DNA of 64,000 nt from assembly GCA_921293015.1 (NCBI GenBank), contig OV121093.1, positions 28,034,622-28,098,621 on the forward strand, read 5' to 3'. The position numbers and the translations under genes are program-made. Positions 22,641 to 34,348 of this stretch are shown here, piece after piece. The notes beneath the pieces are model-generated. The model was given only the letters and a program-made list of their open reading frames with translations, did no database searches and was not told the origin of the DNA. Each line of letters begins with the position of its first letter. Position 1 is the stretch's first letter. This stretch comes from Phorcus lineatus. Taxonomy: Eukaryota; Mollusca; Gastropoda; Trochida; Trochidae.

Positions 22641-23060
22641 TCGATAATATATTCGATAATATTGGATATTCAAAAACAGCCAGTTATTCATTCCTAACTT
22701 AAATATTGAATAACTAACTCGTTATTCAAAACAGACAATATGGTCATTCATAATTTGAACTGGTAAGTTATTCGTTATTCCAAACAGTCAGCGAGTTATT
22801 TATTATTTCAATATTGAATAACTATCCACTTAGTTATTCGTTATTCAAAACTGCCAGTTAGTTTGGGTGGACGTTGTCGGGGTAGCGTGTATTGCAGGCA
22901 GGCGGGTGCAGGGAAAAGTTGATTTTCTGCATGTAACTGATAATATTATATAGAAGTGAGTTCAAACTGTGATACATGTCCAACCCCTACCGAACTAACC
23001 AGTTAGTGTTTTGTTATTTGAAAACGAATAGCTGATAACTTAATAATGCCCAGGATGGGT

Positions 23061-23794
23061 TCCCGCCGGTTACAACAAAGCAGAAAAGATAGCTACGAAC
23101 GTAAAAATATGCATATCTAATTATAAATAACCACATGTGTCAAACAAGAAACGAATTCTATACAACAGAATTGGACTTTTCATCTACTCAGGAAATAAAT
23201 CTTTCGAGATGTTGACATATTTGTCCATGTGCGAACCTTTTTCTACCATGAAAGAAGAAAACGTTTACCAAACAAACAATCTCTTTCGTTTCCATAGAGA
23301 GAACAACTTCGAAATCTACACAACTCGAAGTGAATAGAGATGTGTCTCCCCACTAGATAGATTGATTAGTTTTGAGATGAGAGTTACCTGCCCTTGGCGT
23401 TATGGTCACCGCCATGGTTTTGGGAACTGTTCGGCTGATGTTATGTACAAAAATATGTTTAATGCAAAACAGATGTTTTGTGGACTACAGGATGGATAAC
23501 TGACGCCATGTCATGCCATATATGCCGACAGGGCCTTTCAGTCCTCATGAATTCAAAAGGCCACTTAACGAATTTCAAATTTTGATGAATCTTCTGATAC
23601 GGACAAGTAACTATGACTCAATGTTACCAGTCCTCTCCTACACTGGTTTTCAAGCAAATTGCATGTAAATGAGTATGTTTTGTCTTCATACTGACCGAAA
23701 TAATCATAAAAATGTATGTGACTTAAATTAGTTTAAATTTGCTTTTAAAACCAGAATTTACAACAGTTTATGACGCTAATGTGACGGAAATTAC
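23061..23794. other. Non-coding stretch
   Basis: Nothing recognised. It lies downstream of the last exon identified for the unknown minus-strand gene, and its 3' end may be here. Confidence 0.5.
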
Positions 23795-25528
23795 CTGTCT
23801 GCTTGAAGAATGTCCATACTTTCCCTTTCACATCAAATGTTTCTTTTCCATAGTCAGTGACAACATTGATGACTCCTTTCCTTTTGACAAACTCATTTCG
23901 ATCTAGGATCTGCGTAGAAAATCCTTGTTTTCTGAAAGAATTACACAGTTTTTGATACAAAAAAAATGTTTCGATATTTCAAGTGTCAAACGTGCTTAAT
24001 AGTTTTCTGTATACGTGTTAATACTACGTGGCAAGGTAAACTCTTACTGAATCCAAGAACACTGTTATATTTAAACTTACAATCATTCAATAAAAACATC
24101 TCCAGTATCTAGTGGAAAGTATTTATTTTAAAAATGGAACTATGTGATAGCAGATATTGAAACCGGGTTTAATTGACAGTTATTTGCGTTTGTGTAAAAC
24201 AATCCAGTGTAAAAATACAAACACTCACACAGCCATTCGCCTAAGTTCATCATCTTCAGACACTAGGATTGTATCTCCGTTTTTGTCCAGTCGTGCAACA
24301 AGCTCAAGCATGAGGACTTTCTGACCACTGTGAGGCATGACCTTGACATCGACCTTCTTCTCAAGGAGGTTTTCCTGGATTATCCTAAACTGACCAAGGG
24401 TCAGACATTCAAAATGTTCGTTCGCAGCGTTTGATAAACATTTGGCGATGCTTATTGATAGAATAAAGGCTTCCACAATTTTCGAATACTTTTCCACATG
24501 CATTGAGAGAGCCACGGGGACACTCAATCGTGATGTTTTGTCAACAAGGCTCTCCATTGCTCTTTTGAAGGTATCATCACTGGATAAATCTTTGTTTGTT
24601 ATGATGCCATAAACTAAACTGAACTGAACATCACAAAATCGCCTCATGTTTTGTACAATGCCCCTGGAAAGGGAGACAACATGCTTCAAAGTTTGTTGAC
24701 GTCCTCGTTGATCAGTATCATCCTCCACAACTGAGAAGAAACAGCCTGGACGATCGGGTGTAAGCAGAAAGACGTCCTCTAGTGATGCAGAGGAAGCTGA
24801 TCCTGAACTGTCAAGGTTTGCTGCTGATGCCATGGATGTAGACATGAAGACAAATCCTTTAGAAAATAGACTCCTAATCCTGGCATGTAAAGCTGTTCTG
24901 ATAGTACCAGTATCGTCACCAAGTCGTGGGAAGAGGCAAAGTTTTTCTGAATTCAAAATTACCTTTTTGAATTAAATGTTTTAATGTTTACATGTTCTTT
25001 GAAGTTACCATCAATGTAATGATATATAACTTATTATAAATAAAAAAATAGATTGATTATACATGACTTTGTTCATTTATTCATCATAATCTCAAATAGC
25101 ATAAGTGTTTGGCACTTTACTGAATTAGACGCTGGGGTGTCTGTGAGTTCGTTGGTAAATCATTGCAAAATGGGTTCTGAATATAAAAAGGACATCGCAT
25201 GTGTACGCACATTCATATTCTGTTGTTATGTTAGCCTCTAAATATGTTTCCCAATGGAAGCTTTTCATTCTTAAACCAGTTTAGTAGTATTACATTTTTA
25301 ATTAATGGTGTAAATACGAGTATGCTGCACATTCAAGCTAACGCATATGTGTACACATAACAGAACTTTTTATTACGAAAACTAGTTTCAACTCGGTCAA
25401 ATACCAACCTCCATTGTACATGTAGTCTCTTATATTTTCCAAACTCGTATTGATCTGATAAACCTGCTTTTGTCTCTGATCAAAGGACTTGAAAAAAACT
25501 TTCCGATGTGATGAGAGATCGATGACAC
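23795..25528 (-). CDS. Unrecognised multi-exon gene (three exons with matching splice phases)
   Basis: Minus-strand exons are 25409-25528 (120 bp), 24229-24946 (718 bp) and 23795-23931 (137 bp). The first ends in phase 1 and joins the second to give YMYNG-E-KLCLFPRLGDD. The second ends at GTGAGT in phase 2 and joins the third to give RRMA-V-KQGFSTQILDRN. The third ends before GTAATT, so more exons are expected, and the first is not the start. About 325 residues are visible: a Ser/Ala-rich stretch (MASAANLDSSGSASSAS), then a mostly helical-looking region without Cys clusters, signal peptide or membrane segment. I do not recognise a family. It lies downstream of the Schlafen-like gene in the same orientation and has no frame damage, so it is probably a real host gene. 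Confidence 0.65.
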
Positions 25529-26112
25529 CTAAATCATAACACATATAAAACCATTTATATTCTCTGTCACACATGTCTAAAAGTCACCAAACATACCACA
25601 AATAATGGGATTTAGTGATGAAGTAGAATTTGCTAATGGGTTTATGGCGTCTTTAGTTAGTCCGTCCATCCATAAACTTTCATGGAGCTGGAACAGGTAA
25701 AATTGGGAGTACATTTGAACATATGTGATGATTCCTACTTCTTATAAAACATTTAAGAAACCTGTCTACCAAATTATGTATACAAATCTGAACATTAATC
25801 AATTATCTCATCTAAGCCCTTGAATTAATAAGTTTTGCATTTATGAAAACAAAATGAAGAACTGATCTTCAGCATTCAATATTTCTCAAAGAATATGTAC
25901 TTATCTTATGTACCTCGTAATTCACTTAACTTCGGAACTGGATTCATGTTGCTTTTTAAAATCCCTCACTTAGCTAAGTTTTGAGTTTTCAGTCGTGAAA
26001 GCTTATAGCTATTGACAGTTAGTCAGCTGCAAATGTTTTTTTTATCACATGCCACAGTAGAATTTACGTTTGTTGCACATTTATTATTGTCTTCTTAAGG
26101 TATTAGTCTTTC
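25529..26112. other. Spacer between two minus-strand genes
   Basis: Holds the 3' flank of the Schlafen-like gene and an intron or upstream region of the unknown gene. No exon was identified. Confidence 0.4.
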
Positions 26113-27179
26113 TCAAGCTTCCCTCAGCAAACGCTTCTTCCAATCTTGTACATCTAATTCAGACGGTACATTGGACCGATTAAGATCATAGGCTTCAGGA
26201 CCATTTTTGGTGTGAAATACCAGCCCATTCACAGCAGAAATAGCAACTTCACAAACAAAGGGTAATGCATAAAAGTCGATGAACACATGCTCTTCAGGCA
26301 ACGCAGCAGGACGTGTACCATCAAAGAAGAGAACGACAGTATTTTCCTTAATTTCTTGCCTTAAGCAAAGCAACAGATTGTTTGGGTTGTTTAATTCAAA
26401 ACCTACAGGAACAAACTGTGTTGTTTTATAATTAGTAAATTCCTTCTCTCTTTCCGCAACCCCAAGGTAAAATGATCCACCACCTTCAACCTTTGAGAAT
26501 GCTGAGACGTAGTGGCCAAGTTTTAATGTTTGCCAAATGTATTTTGCAAATGTCTCTGGGTCTTCATTATTTTCTTGGCAAACATATTTGTGCTGAATGT
26601 TACGATTCTCAGGCAATATATCCAAACCGCGTAGTTGAGGCTTGGTATTCCGAAAGTTATTTGCTGCCCTCAGGTAACTAAGTATCCCCTCAGAGGTGGG
26701 ATTAACAACGGAAAAGTCTAGAGGGACCTTTGTATTGAACTCAACAGTAACGACGCTATATGAGGGTAACACTACAATAGCAACAAATACAGAATCCGGG
26801 ACATCTTGATCCTCTTGACCCTCCTCCACAAAGCTGTTTAAAAAGTCTTTTCTGTAGACATTAACAAAGAGACTGCCATCCTCTATAAGCTCATTCAACC
26901 GGGGATCCACCAGTTCATGGAAGTGATGCAGACAGCTATCAGTCTTCTCTAGGCCATCAATATGGACGAGAAGCACTCCACCTCCAGAGTTTCTCAAGGC
27001 TGACACAAAAACTTTCAGTTTTTGGCAAAATATGCCTCTTTCTTTCTTCAATTGATCATCGTTGATGACCGTTTTAGGCTTGTTGATCAGTGACACGGGC
27101 GCATGGCACACCTGAAAATTGGTTTCGACAAATGAAAGATCGTCAGTTTTCTGTCGAATTGTAACACATTTTTGGCAAT
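26113..27179 (-). CDS. Schlafen-like protein, terminal exon
   Basis: One open exon of about 355 codons begins after CTCTTTTCAG at 27179 and ends at the TGA at 26113. The frame starts with CQKCVTIRQK and continues to QDWKKRLLREA. Two AlbA-2/Schlafen-core lobes are visible. The first is FVSALRNSGGGVLLVHIDG and the second is HYVSAFSKVEGGGSFYLGV, preceded by ENRNIQHK. In vertebrate Schlafens the matching stretch has the pattern E-x4-E-x-K, where both Glu are nuclease residues; here the second position is Gln. Schlafens bind and in some cases cut tRNA/rRNA and act in antiviral and stress responses. No helicase domain follows, so it would be a short Schlafen. Upstream exons lie beyond 27180 and were not found. 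The exon has no frame damage. Confidence 0.75.
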
Positions 27180-27309
27180 CTGAAAAGAGAAGAGCTACTT
27201 TTATTAAAAATAATAATGATTTCCATCATTAAATATGAAGAAAAATAAATGTGCAATTTAACTTATATACTTTGTGTTCAAACAAACATTATTTCATCAT
27301 TATTAGATC

Positions 27310-27510
27310 ATTTGCCTATTTTGCAGCAGTGGAATGGAACAAAAAACCCATAGAAATAGGGAAGCGCCAGTGCTACCAGACATTCAGAAAAACACTAAAG
27401 GCCCATTTATTCAGAACTGTTTTTTTCTTAAACAATAGACTTTCAGCGCTTTGAGCACGCTGTATTGCATGGATACAATTGACTATGACTATGACTATTT
27501 AAAAAGTAAA
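27310..27510 (+). mobile_element. LINE 3' fragment (RT C-terminus and tail)
   Basis: Plus-strand AVEWNKKPIEIGKRQCYQTF, then KTLKAHLFRTVF, is the C-terminal signature of L2/CR1-like reverse transcriptases. It is followed by AGCGCTTTGAGCACGCTG, a common LINE 3' UTR motif, and a GACTAT repeat tail. It is 5'-truncated and lies within the upstream region of the Schlafen-like gene. Confidence 0.65.
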
Positions 27511-28740
27511 AATCGTAGCTTCTTATTTAGAAATTTCACTACAATAACGATCTCATTTACTATTTGATGATATTTGTTTACTGAAAAATATTGTAATGGT
27601 TACCATCAAAGTTTTGGACAGGATTCATATCTCATTATCTCTCATCACTCAGTGGTTTGAAATCAGGGGTCTCTAAAAAGGAACATAAATAATTAAACTG
27701 AGCTTCATAAAACGTTTGAATATATATTGGACTTTCATTATGCAAATTTGGCTCCTTTTCGTTTAGGTACACCTCTTTAGACTGTATTCAAAATATAGCA
27801 CACACTGTTAAATATCAGCTAAAGAACACATTTATTTTCCTTATTCTGTTGTTACTTATTAGAAAATTGATTATGCTTGACTAGATATAGAAGCTTGGAA
27901 AGCAGAGAAATAGTTCTGCATTATAACTTTATCACATTACTGTTATTATGTAACTGTTGGACATTAGATATGAGAAGATGTGAGCAATTTTGAGTTTATT
28001 GCCAGACAATGAGAGAACATAGATGCATATGAATTTAAATTACATAATACACATTCAAACAGGTACTTTATAACCGCGGTTATTATATAAGTTGTCTTTT
28101 CAATGATGCTAAATCCCACTTTTTACATCATGTGTTCAAACTATTTAGAAGATTTTTAAGCTTTCAGCGGAACGAGAAAAAGGACCATATGGTCATCAAA
28201 AAAGATTAAAAGTGATTTACAGAATGAGTCATGATTCAATCGTTTCCTAAAGTTCTTGTTCCAGATCCTCTAGGAATAATGAGAACAAAAGAGGTGGCAT
28301 GACTTCCCATTTTTTATACCAACTACGATATTGAAAACGTCAATGAATAGTTGATTGTAGGAATGATGTGCATCAACTGTAGAAATTCCTTTTCCAAATC
28401 CAATTAACCTATGGCCAACCACTCACAGAGCGTCGTTTATTCACTACTCTATGCTTATTGTTGCAGACGCCATTTTGTTCAACAAACAAAGTGTCAACTT
28501 AAACTAAATTCTTGACATTTAGCAGTCACAAAATAATACCAGTTACCCAAACTTATGTTAGGTAATTTACTTTTTATATAAGAATAACAAGCCCACAAAT
28601 ACTACCTTTGTTTATCATTAAATTAAAAAAGTTATCTTGGAGGTAGGTGTGTATGTGAATAAAATATCACTAGACCATGTCAGACAGATGACAGATCATA
28701 ATCTGACACCTGGATAGTGCCTTGTATGGTTACATGTATG
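27511..28740. other. Non-coding stretch
   Basis: No coding or repeat structure beyond a 14-bp palindrome (ATAACCGCGGTTAT) near 28070. Confidence 0.5.
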
Positions 28741-28744
28741 TAGT

Positions 28745-29506
28745 GAGGATCAATGAAGCTCTTTCATATGGCAGGAAGTGATGAGAAGGTCTTCAAAATG
28801 GTTCCCTTCATATCAATCAGATCCACAGAGGATGGTTCATAAGAACCTGCAACCAGTGTTGACTGATCCAGAGTAGACAGACCAACGTAGTTCTTACTTG
28901 TCTGTATTGTAGAAACATTGTTAAACACCAGTGTCTAGCAGACACTTTGAGTACACTTGAACATGACTGTCCTCCTTTAGTGTAAAATGATTTAAGATGT
29001 TGAGAGAGATAATCAGCAAAACGTGTGACTTGTATTCCTGCTATTTTCATGACCTTAATATCTATAACACTGTAACTGTTGTTAACATTTAATTCAACGT
29101 CGATAACTTCATCTAATACAGGTGCTGCTGTCAGGTCTATGCTATCAATCTGCTGAATGTTCAAACCCACCATGTTTATGATCACATCCATCATTTCAAT
29201 ATTTTCCTTCAGTTGATGAAAGTCGTGTTTAAAGTTGATGTCAGCTATATATGTTCTGTCCTTCCTCTGTGTCCCTATGCCATCTGCTCCTGATCCAGAC
29301 GACAGATACATCTCAAACAGCTGCGCCTCATCCTCCAACTCCAGGGCCTGCTGGATGGACTGAGACTGCTGCTGGTAGAGCTGTAGATCCATTTGTTTTG
29401 TCTTCATCATCGACCTCAACTGCTCCTTGTCTTGTTCTGTTTTATCCTTCACCTTCTTAATCAGCATAGGTATATCTCTCAAATTGTGTACTCGAGTGTT
29501 GGTCTA
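28745..29506 (-). pseudogene. TRIM-type coiled-coil / NHL relic 2
   Basis: The minus-strand frame from about 29506 reads VHNLRDIPMLIKKVKDKTEQ, then a Gln-rich coiled coil (LQLYQQQSQSIQQALELEDE), then the block QLFEMYLSSGSGAD that is also in relic 1. A frame change near 28940 leads to NNVSTIQTSKNYVGLSTLDQ and SSVDLIDMKGTILKTF, the start of an NHL-like propeller, and a stop at about 28763. No RING or B-box remains. Identity with 2754-3290 is high, so the two descend from one TRIM gene by duplication. Confidence 0.7.
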
Positions 29507-31311
29507 AAGAAGAGGCTGTACGTGGCAGGATGGGTTCTAGAGCATTTGTTCTACTTTGGTTAGTTGGATATTGCTTTGGTTAAATCGGTAGAATCTTCAA
29601 TCGTTCTTCATATGCACTGAAACTAATGTCTGACACGTTTGTTTGTGCTGACTAACAAAAAAAGTCCCATTTTTCCTTTCACTTTCAATAATTATCAAAA
29701 TCAGTGACGGTAACAGTAATCTCAAACAAGCTTTTATATATTGGGAAAATATAATCCCAAGCATGAAAAGTTAGATTCAATTCACTAATTTTTTTCATCA
29801 TAAATGTCGTGCAAGTTGGTTAATTTAATTGATCAATCTATAGTAACTTTGTGTATAAAATGTGTATAATTGTGATGTGCGCATTGGGCTAATAATCTAA
29901 AAATTGATGTTAAGCTTTCCCGTAAAAATACAAAGTTAAAATTAAAAATTATCCGTTTTTATGGCTACCACTTTCAAATCGAGCCTGTTTAGTTTATACA
30001 TGTACCTTACAAATAAAGAATATGAATATACAGTAATATGCACATATGTAACGTGCGTGTGTCAATGTAATAATTGTGTCAGTTGAATCATGTTTTAACT
30101 ATTTCATTCCGTAGTGTGGTTCCTTAAATGTGGGATGTGAGATATAAACCAAAGCCTACCTCGGCCACCAGGAGACCGGAGACCCAAAATCGGGTGCATG
30201 TCAGTCTATGTGATAACACGGACGTCGTGATACCTAAAATAACACTAACATTATCACATTCAGTCCTGCAATGCAATGTTATTGTTAGCTTTATTTTATC
30301 ACTTCACCTTGACGTGATGACAGTCATGTACACACTGCTTGTAGATGGCAAATATGCAGGTAATACAATTGGTTCAATTGATATTGATTATCTACTTAAT
30401 TCTAAATTTGGACAATTTCAGCTTTCTAACAAAACTTTTTATCATTAACAACATGAGTTTCTCGTGTCTGTAATCATTAAATATGTTTATCGCAATGCCC
30501 TCAGGGGTTGAAGAAATTTTGATTGCAAGTCAAAACAAGAAGCAGAACATTAAAGGTCTTATTTTGAAAATGTCTGACTGACTTTTAACTTTCCCAATTA
30601 TCTGTATTAAACAGAACTAGGCTTTTCTGTGATACGTTTAACAGGATTACGAAATGATCATAAGATTTTTATTATTAACATTGATGAATTCACCTCTATC
30701 ACAGATTAATAAAATCAAGTTTAGTCAAAAGATATCAAGTCGAAAACTAATTGCAATGAGAGGCGAATCCCTTGCAAACAAAATGAACGGGAATATAAGC
30801 AGTTAATCTGTCTAACTGTCTGTCTGTGTACATAATCAATTGATGCATTGATGATTGATCTTTGGGAAAATGAAGAAAATATAAATTTAAAAAATCTTTC
30901 AAGTGTGGGTTTTGTTTAGCCACTGGATTAGTACTTCGTAGCATTATGTCTCTATTTTATCTACAATCATTGAAGTAAAATACTTAATCGGGAAGAAATA
31001 TTCTTAACTCTTTTATTGGCCAACATAGTTTTCATACATAATATGAAGCTCCGAAATGAATCAAAACTATCACACTCAACTTAATTCCTTGCAGAGAAAA
31101 CAAACGTGTGTAGAGGAATTGAATCACAATGATGAACTATAAGGTGATGGTTTTAGCTGAACATATGTCAGTTAAGTTTGAAAATTGTCCAAATAAAAAA
31201 AATACATTCACGCTCTATCTGTAACTTTGAGACATGTATGATAAATTCTATTTGTCAGTGCGCAGAACGTCCTTGTGTATCTTTAGCTCTTGCAGTATCA
31301 GTGAACTAAAC
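29507..31311. other. Non-coding stretch with a possible SINE relic
   Basis: 30120-30370 shares short blocks (GCCTACCTC, ATCCTGCAA-like, a GTAGTTGGCGAATAT-like end) with 32860-33060. The second has a B-box-like GAGTTCGAT. Both may be decayed tRNA-derived SINEs. The rest is AT-rich and unassigned. Confidence 0.3.
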
Positions 31312-31313
31312 TA

Positions 31314-32830
31314 ACGGGCAAAAGAAACGATACCAAACTTTCAGATCAAATATTTTTTTACAAAACTGTTGAAAATGTAAATACACGACATTGAAATGAT
31401 TCCCCTATGTCAGTAATCATATGTGTCACGAAAATTGTTGCGTTTTGGCGATCCGTTTCCGGGAAATTGCATTAAAGCGAGTTTTTTTTTACATGAAAAT
31501 CACATGTTGCACGTGCATCATTTGGGTATAAAAGATGTTTCTTATCATTCGACGACATACCATTTCTTCAACTGTACATGGAAACATGGCAAGATTATCA
31601 CCAGAAGAGAGAGAGAGAGGGCCGTCGGGATGATACAGATGGGTGCAACGCATGCACACGTGGCTATGAGGTTGGGTTGCAGCCGTATTACTATCACCAG
31701 GCTTATGAGACGGTACAGACAGACAGGGAGGACAGTAGACTTGCCGAGGAGTGGAAAACCCCGCGTAACAACCGCCAACGAAGACCGCCATTTGCGAATT
31801 CTTCATCTGCGGAACCGCTTCCTGTCAGTGACGGAATCAGCGACGAATAGCCTTGGACATGCTGTCAGTCGAAGAACAGTGGCCAGACGTCTGAGACGAC
31901 ATGGTATTCACGCCTACAGACCCGGCCGTGGCGTGCATCTGACGTCTCGACATCGACGTCAACGTTTTCAGTGGGCACGTAACGTTCGGCAGTGGCAGGC
32001 CCGGAACTGGCGAAGAGTAATTTTTTCGGATGAGAGTCGCTTCCAACTATTCAGAAATGATGGAAGAGCGAGGGTGTATAGACGTCGTGGTGAACGTTGG
32101 CGACGTTGTTGTGTTCAGACTGTGGTACCCTTTGGCGGTGGCAGTGTCATGGTGTGGGGCGGAATTAGCAGACAAGGGAAGACTGATCTCATTGTGGTTG
32201 ATGGGAACCTCAATGCAGAGAGGTACATCGATCAGATTCTCCGCCCAGTGCTCCTACCATTCCTGCAACAGCACAACAACAGAACCCTGTTCCAGCAGGA
32301 CAACGCCCGTCCCCATACAGCCCGTATTGTCAGGGATTTCATGCAAAGAAACAACATCAACGTGTTGCCATGGCCTGCCAGGTCACCTGACCTGTCACCC
32401 ATCGAACATTTATGGGACCATTTGGATCGTCAAGTCCGTCAAAGAGCCGTGGTTCCAGGAAACCTCCAAGAGCTTGCCCAGGCCCTGAGAGAGGAATGGC
32501 AGAGAATACCAGACCGTGTTATCTTACGTCTGGTGTTCTCAGCACGACGACGAGTTCGGGCATGCATCGAGGCCCGTGGCGGCCATACAAGATACTGAAA
32601 AACCTGTTTTTATGGGTGTTGTATTTTTAGGTGCTGATCGAATTCAGGACAATTTCATGAGTGAACTTTAAGGAGTTGTACGTCATAACACACTGACCTG
32701 AAAAACTTCAATATGTGATTGTTTGATGAACTTGTTATCTGTTTTCATAATGGAAATGAAATAAAAGATGTGTCATTTATTTTCTGTCTTTTATTGGTCA
32801 ATAATACTTGGTATCGTTTCTTTTGCCCGG
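31314..32830 (+). mobile_element. Tc1-type DNA transposon 2, nearly intact
   Basis: Inverted ends share GGGCAAAAGAAACGATACCA, starting at 31316 on the left and as the complement at the right end near 32828. They are flanked by TA at 31312-31313 and 32831-32832. At 1517 bp with one long transposase frame, it is the best-preserved DNA transposon in the window. Confidence 0.95.
31586..32598 (+). pseudogene. Tc1 transposase (DD34E), one frame slip near the start
   Basis: ATG 31586 gives MARLSPEERER, the normal start of this family (compare transposase 1). The rest of the protein lies in another frame because the GA run at 31606-31619 carries two extra bases. From there one open frame reaches 32598: helix-turn-helix region (RAVGMIQMGATHAHVAMRLG), the GRP-type stretch PRSGKPR, FSDESRF, FQQDNARPHTA, then PIEHLWDHLD with 34 residues between the second Asp and the Glu, and RGGHTRY at the end. 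The open frame itself extends upstream with an in-frame ATG at about 31504, which might still yield an extended protein. All catalytic residues are present. Confidence 0.9.
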
Positions 32831-33274
32831 TAGTTTATATTTTGAACTCAAAACAGCACATGTGATTGCGAGTTCGATCTAAGCCTACCTCACCGAGTCC
32901 CCATAAGGGTGTGTCTGAGTGATATACCCCGTTCCATCCTGCAACTCAATGTACAAGTGAACTATATTCCCTCTTACCCCTTGTCTTATTGTACAAGGAC
33001 AACATTGTAAAGAATGCATGTAGTTGGCGAATATCAAGCTAATATCATATGTTCATTTGACTTTAAATCACTTTATATGTCTAAATAGGATACGATACCG
33101 AAAGCATACCCTATTAGTAATGGTTTAACATTTCATGATATCCACAAAATTATCCGATTAAGAATCATAGAGCAATACTTACTCTTATTTGCTTACAGTT
33201 TCTAGAAGTACTAGTGAACATTTAAAACAATAATCTGAAGAAGAAAACTTGTATGTACTACTATTTTTATCATT

Positions 33275-33356
33275 ATTAGTGTTGTTATCATCATAATCAT
33301 CATCATTATCATTATCATTATCAATGTTATCGTTATCGTTATCATTATCGTTATTA
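33275..33356. repeat. Simple repeat of ATC/ATT and GTTATC units
   Basis: About 80 bp of TCATCATTATCATTATC-type repeats directly against the left end of Tc1 element 3. Confidence 0.85.
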
Positions 33357-34273
33357 AACTGACAGGCAAAAGAAAGTGAACACTCTTATTTTTTATTTTG
33401 TAAAATATTTCGGGGAGTTAGATAATTTTAAGAAGGTGTATATAACGGGGTCGGGAACTGAAAATGCATTTGAACGAACGCAACTCAGTTTCCAACGGGG
33501 AAAACACGTGCAGTTCGGAAGATGTGAAATGCATGATCTTTGGGTCTCCAGAGAAATGCATGTGCGTTAAGTGGATAAAAATACAGTGAATCGGTAGTCA
33601 GCCATCACAGCTAAAAAAACACACCCCAGGTTTGCCAAGATTAACAGCAGCAGAGAGAAAAAGGGCAATAGGAATGCGACAAATTGGAACGCCCTGTCAG
33701 GGAACGCACAGTGTTGAGAAGACTCTGTGACGCAGGTGTCAGACCTCAACGTCCAATGCGCGGAATGGCCTGGACCCGCGATGTTCAAGTTCTTCGATGG
33801 CCAGCACGCTCTCCGGACCTTAACCCCATCGAGCGTATTTAGGATTACCTTGATCGCCAGATTAGAAAACGTCCCCAACCATGAGCCAACCTTAATGAAC
33901 CTGAAAACGACCTGATTCAAGAGTGGAACAGGATACCCAATGACGTAATCAGAAGGTTGACGTCATCAGTGAGACGACGTGCACAGGAATGCATTGACCG
34001 TCAAGGGGGTCATACTCACTATTGAGTATCATTGAGGGACACTAAAATTGATAGGACATTGTTACACTACCGTTTTCCTGTATCTGTGGTACGCTACCTT
34101 CTTTTTCGGGTCATTATCCAATTTATTGTTAAAGGTACTGCCAATATTTTTATATTTTCCGTTGACGTATTCACTTGTTAATCTTATAATAATCGCATTT
34201 ACTATATTGAAGTTTTAGTTTAAATTTTATCTGCCAATGAAATGAGGTGTTCACTTTCTTTTGCCTGCCAGTT
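33357..34273 (+). mobile_element. Tc1-type DNA transposon 3, internally deleted
   Basis: Inverted ends AACTGACAGGCAAAAGAAAG (left) and the complement of AACTGGCAGGCAAAAGAAAG (right) lie inside TA. Only 917 bp remain. Coding remnants run from PRLTAAERKRAIGMRQIGT at about 33632, jump to ERTVLRRLCDAGVRPQRP, then WPARSPDLNPIERI followed by a stop, and end in RQGGHTHY near 34025. The part holding the first two catalytic Asp is gone. Confidence 0.9.
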
Positions 34274-34276
34274 TAT

Positions 34277-34306
34277 TAAGGATTCAGCAATTTTGCTGAA
34301 TCCTTA
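34277..34306. repeat. 14-bp perfect hairpin beside Tc1 element 3
   Basis: TAAGGATTCAGCAA, two bases, then its complement. The same GCTGAATCCTT motif recurs near 35998-36008 at the far end of the tandem repeat, suggesting it marks the ends of one element. Confidence 0.75.
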
Positions 34307-34348
34307 TTGTTATTGGCGTGTTTTATTATTATTCTTCCACCGATTTTG

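Larger units (their letters stand above)
21342..23049. mobile_element. Palindrome-rich DNA element with long inverted ends, MULE-like
   Basis: CCAGGATGGGT occurs exactly at 21331-21341 and 23050-23060, as an 11-bp direct flank. Just inside, both ends carry related inverted sequence (TTAAGTTAT, TATTCGYTWTTCAAATAA-like, ACTAACTGG). A perfect 32-bp inverted pair lies at 21397-21428 and 22832-22863. Many further copies of GAATAACGAATAACT and its complement fill 21360-22020 and 22640-22870. Target duplications of 9-11 bp and long inverted ends are usual for Mutator-like elements, but no transposase is present and the family is inferred. Confidence 0.6.

Noticed and set aside
28062..28080. 14-bp perfect palindrome ATAACCGCGGTTAT
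   Set aside because: Too short to exceed chance expectation in 64 kb and with no supporting context.
30128..30448. 106-codon plus-strand open frame
   Set aside because: It overlaps what looks like a decayed SINE and has no protein motif.
31423..31585. N-terminal extension of the Tc1 transposase frame as a genuine start
   Set aside because: The extension has no Tc1 homology. The family start MARL lies at 31586 in another frame, so the extension is open by chance, though it could still be translated.
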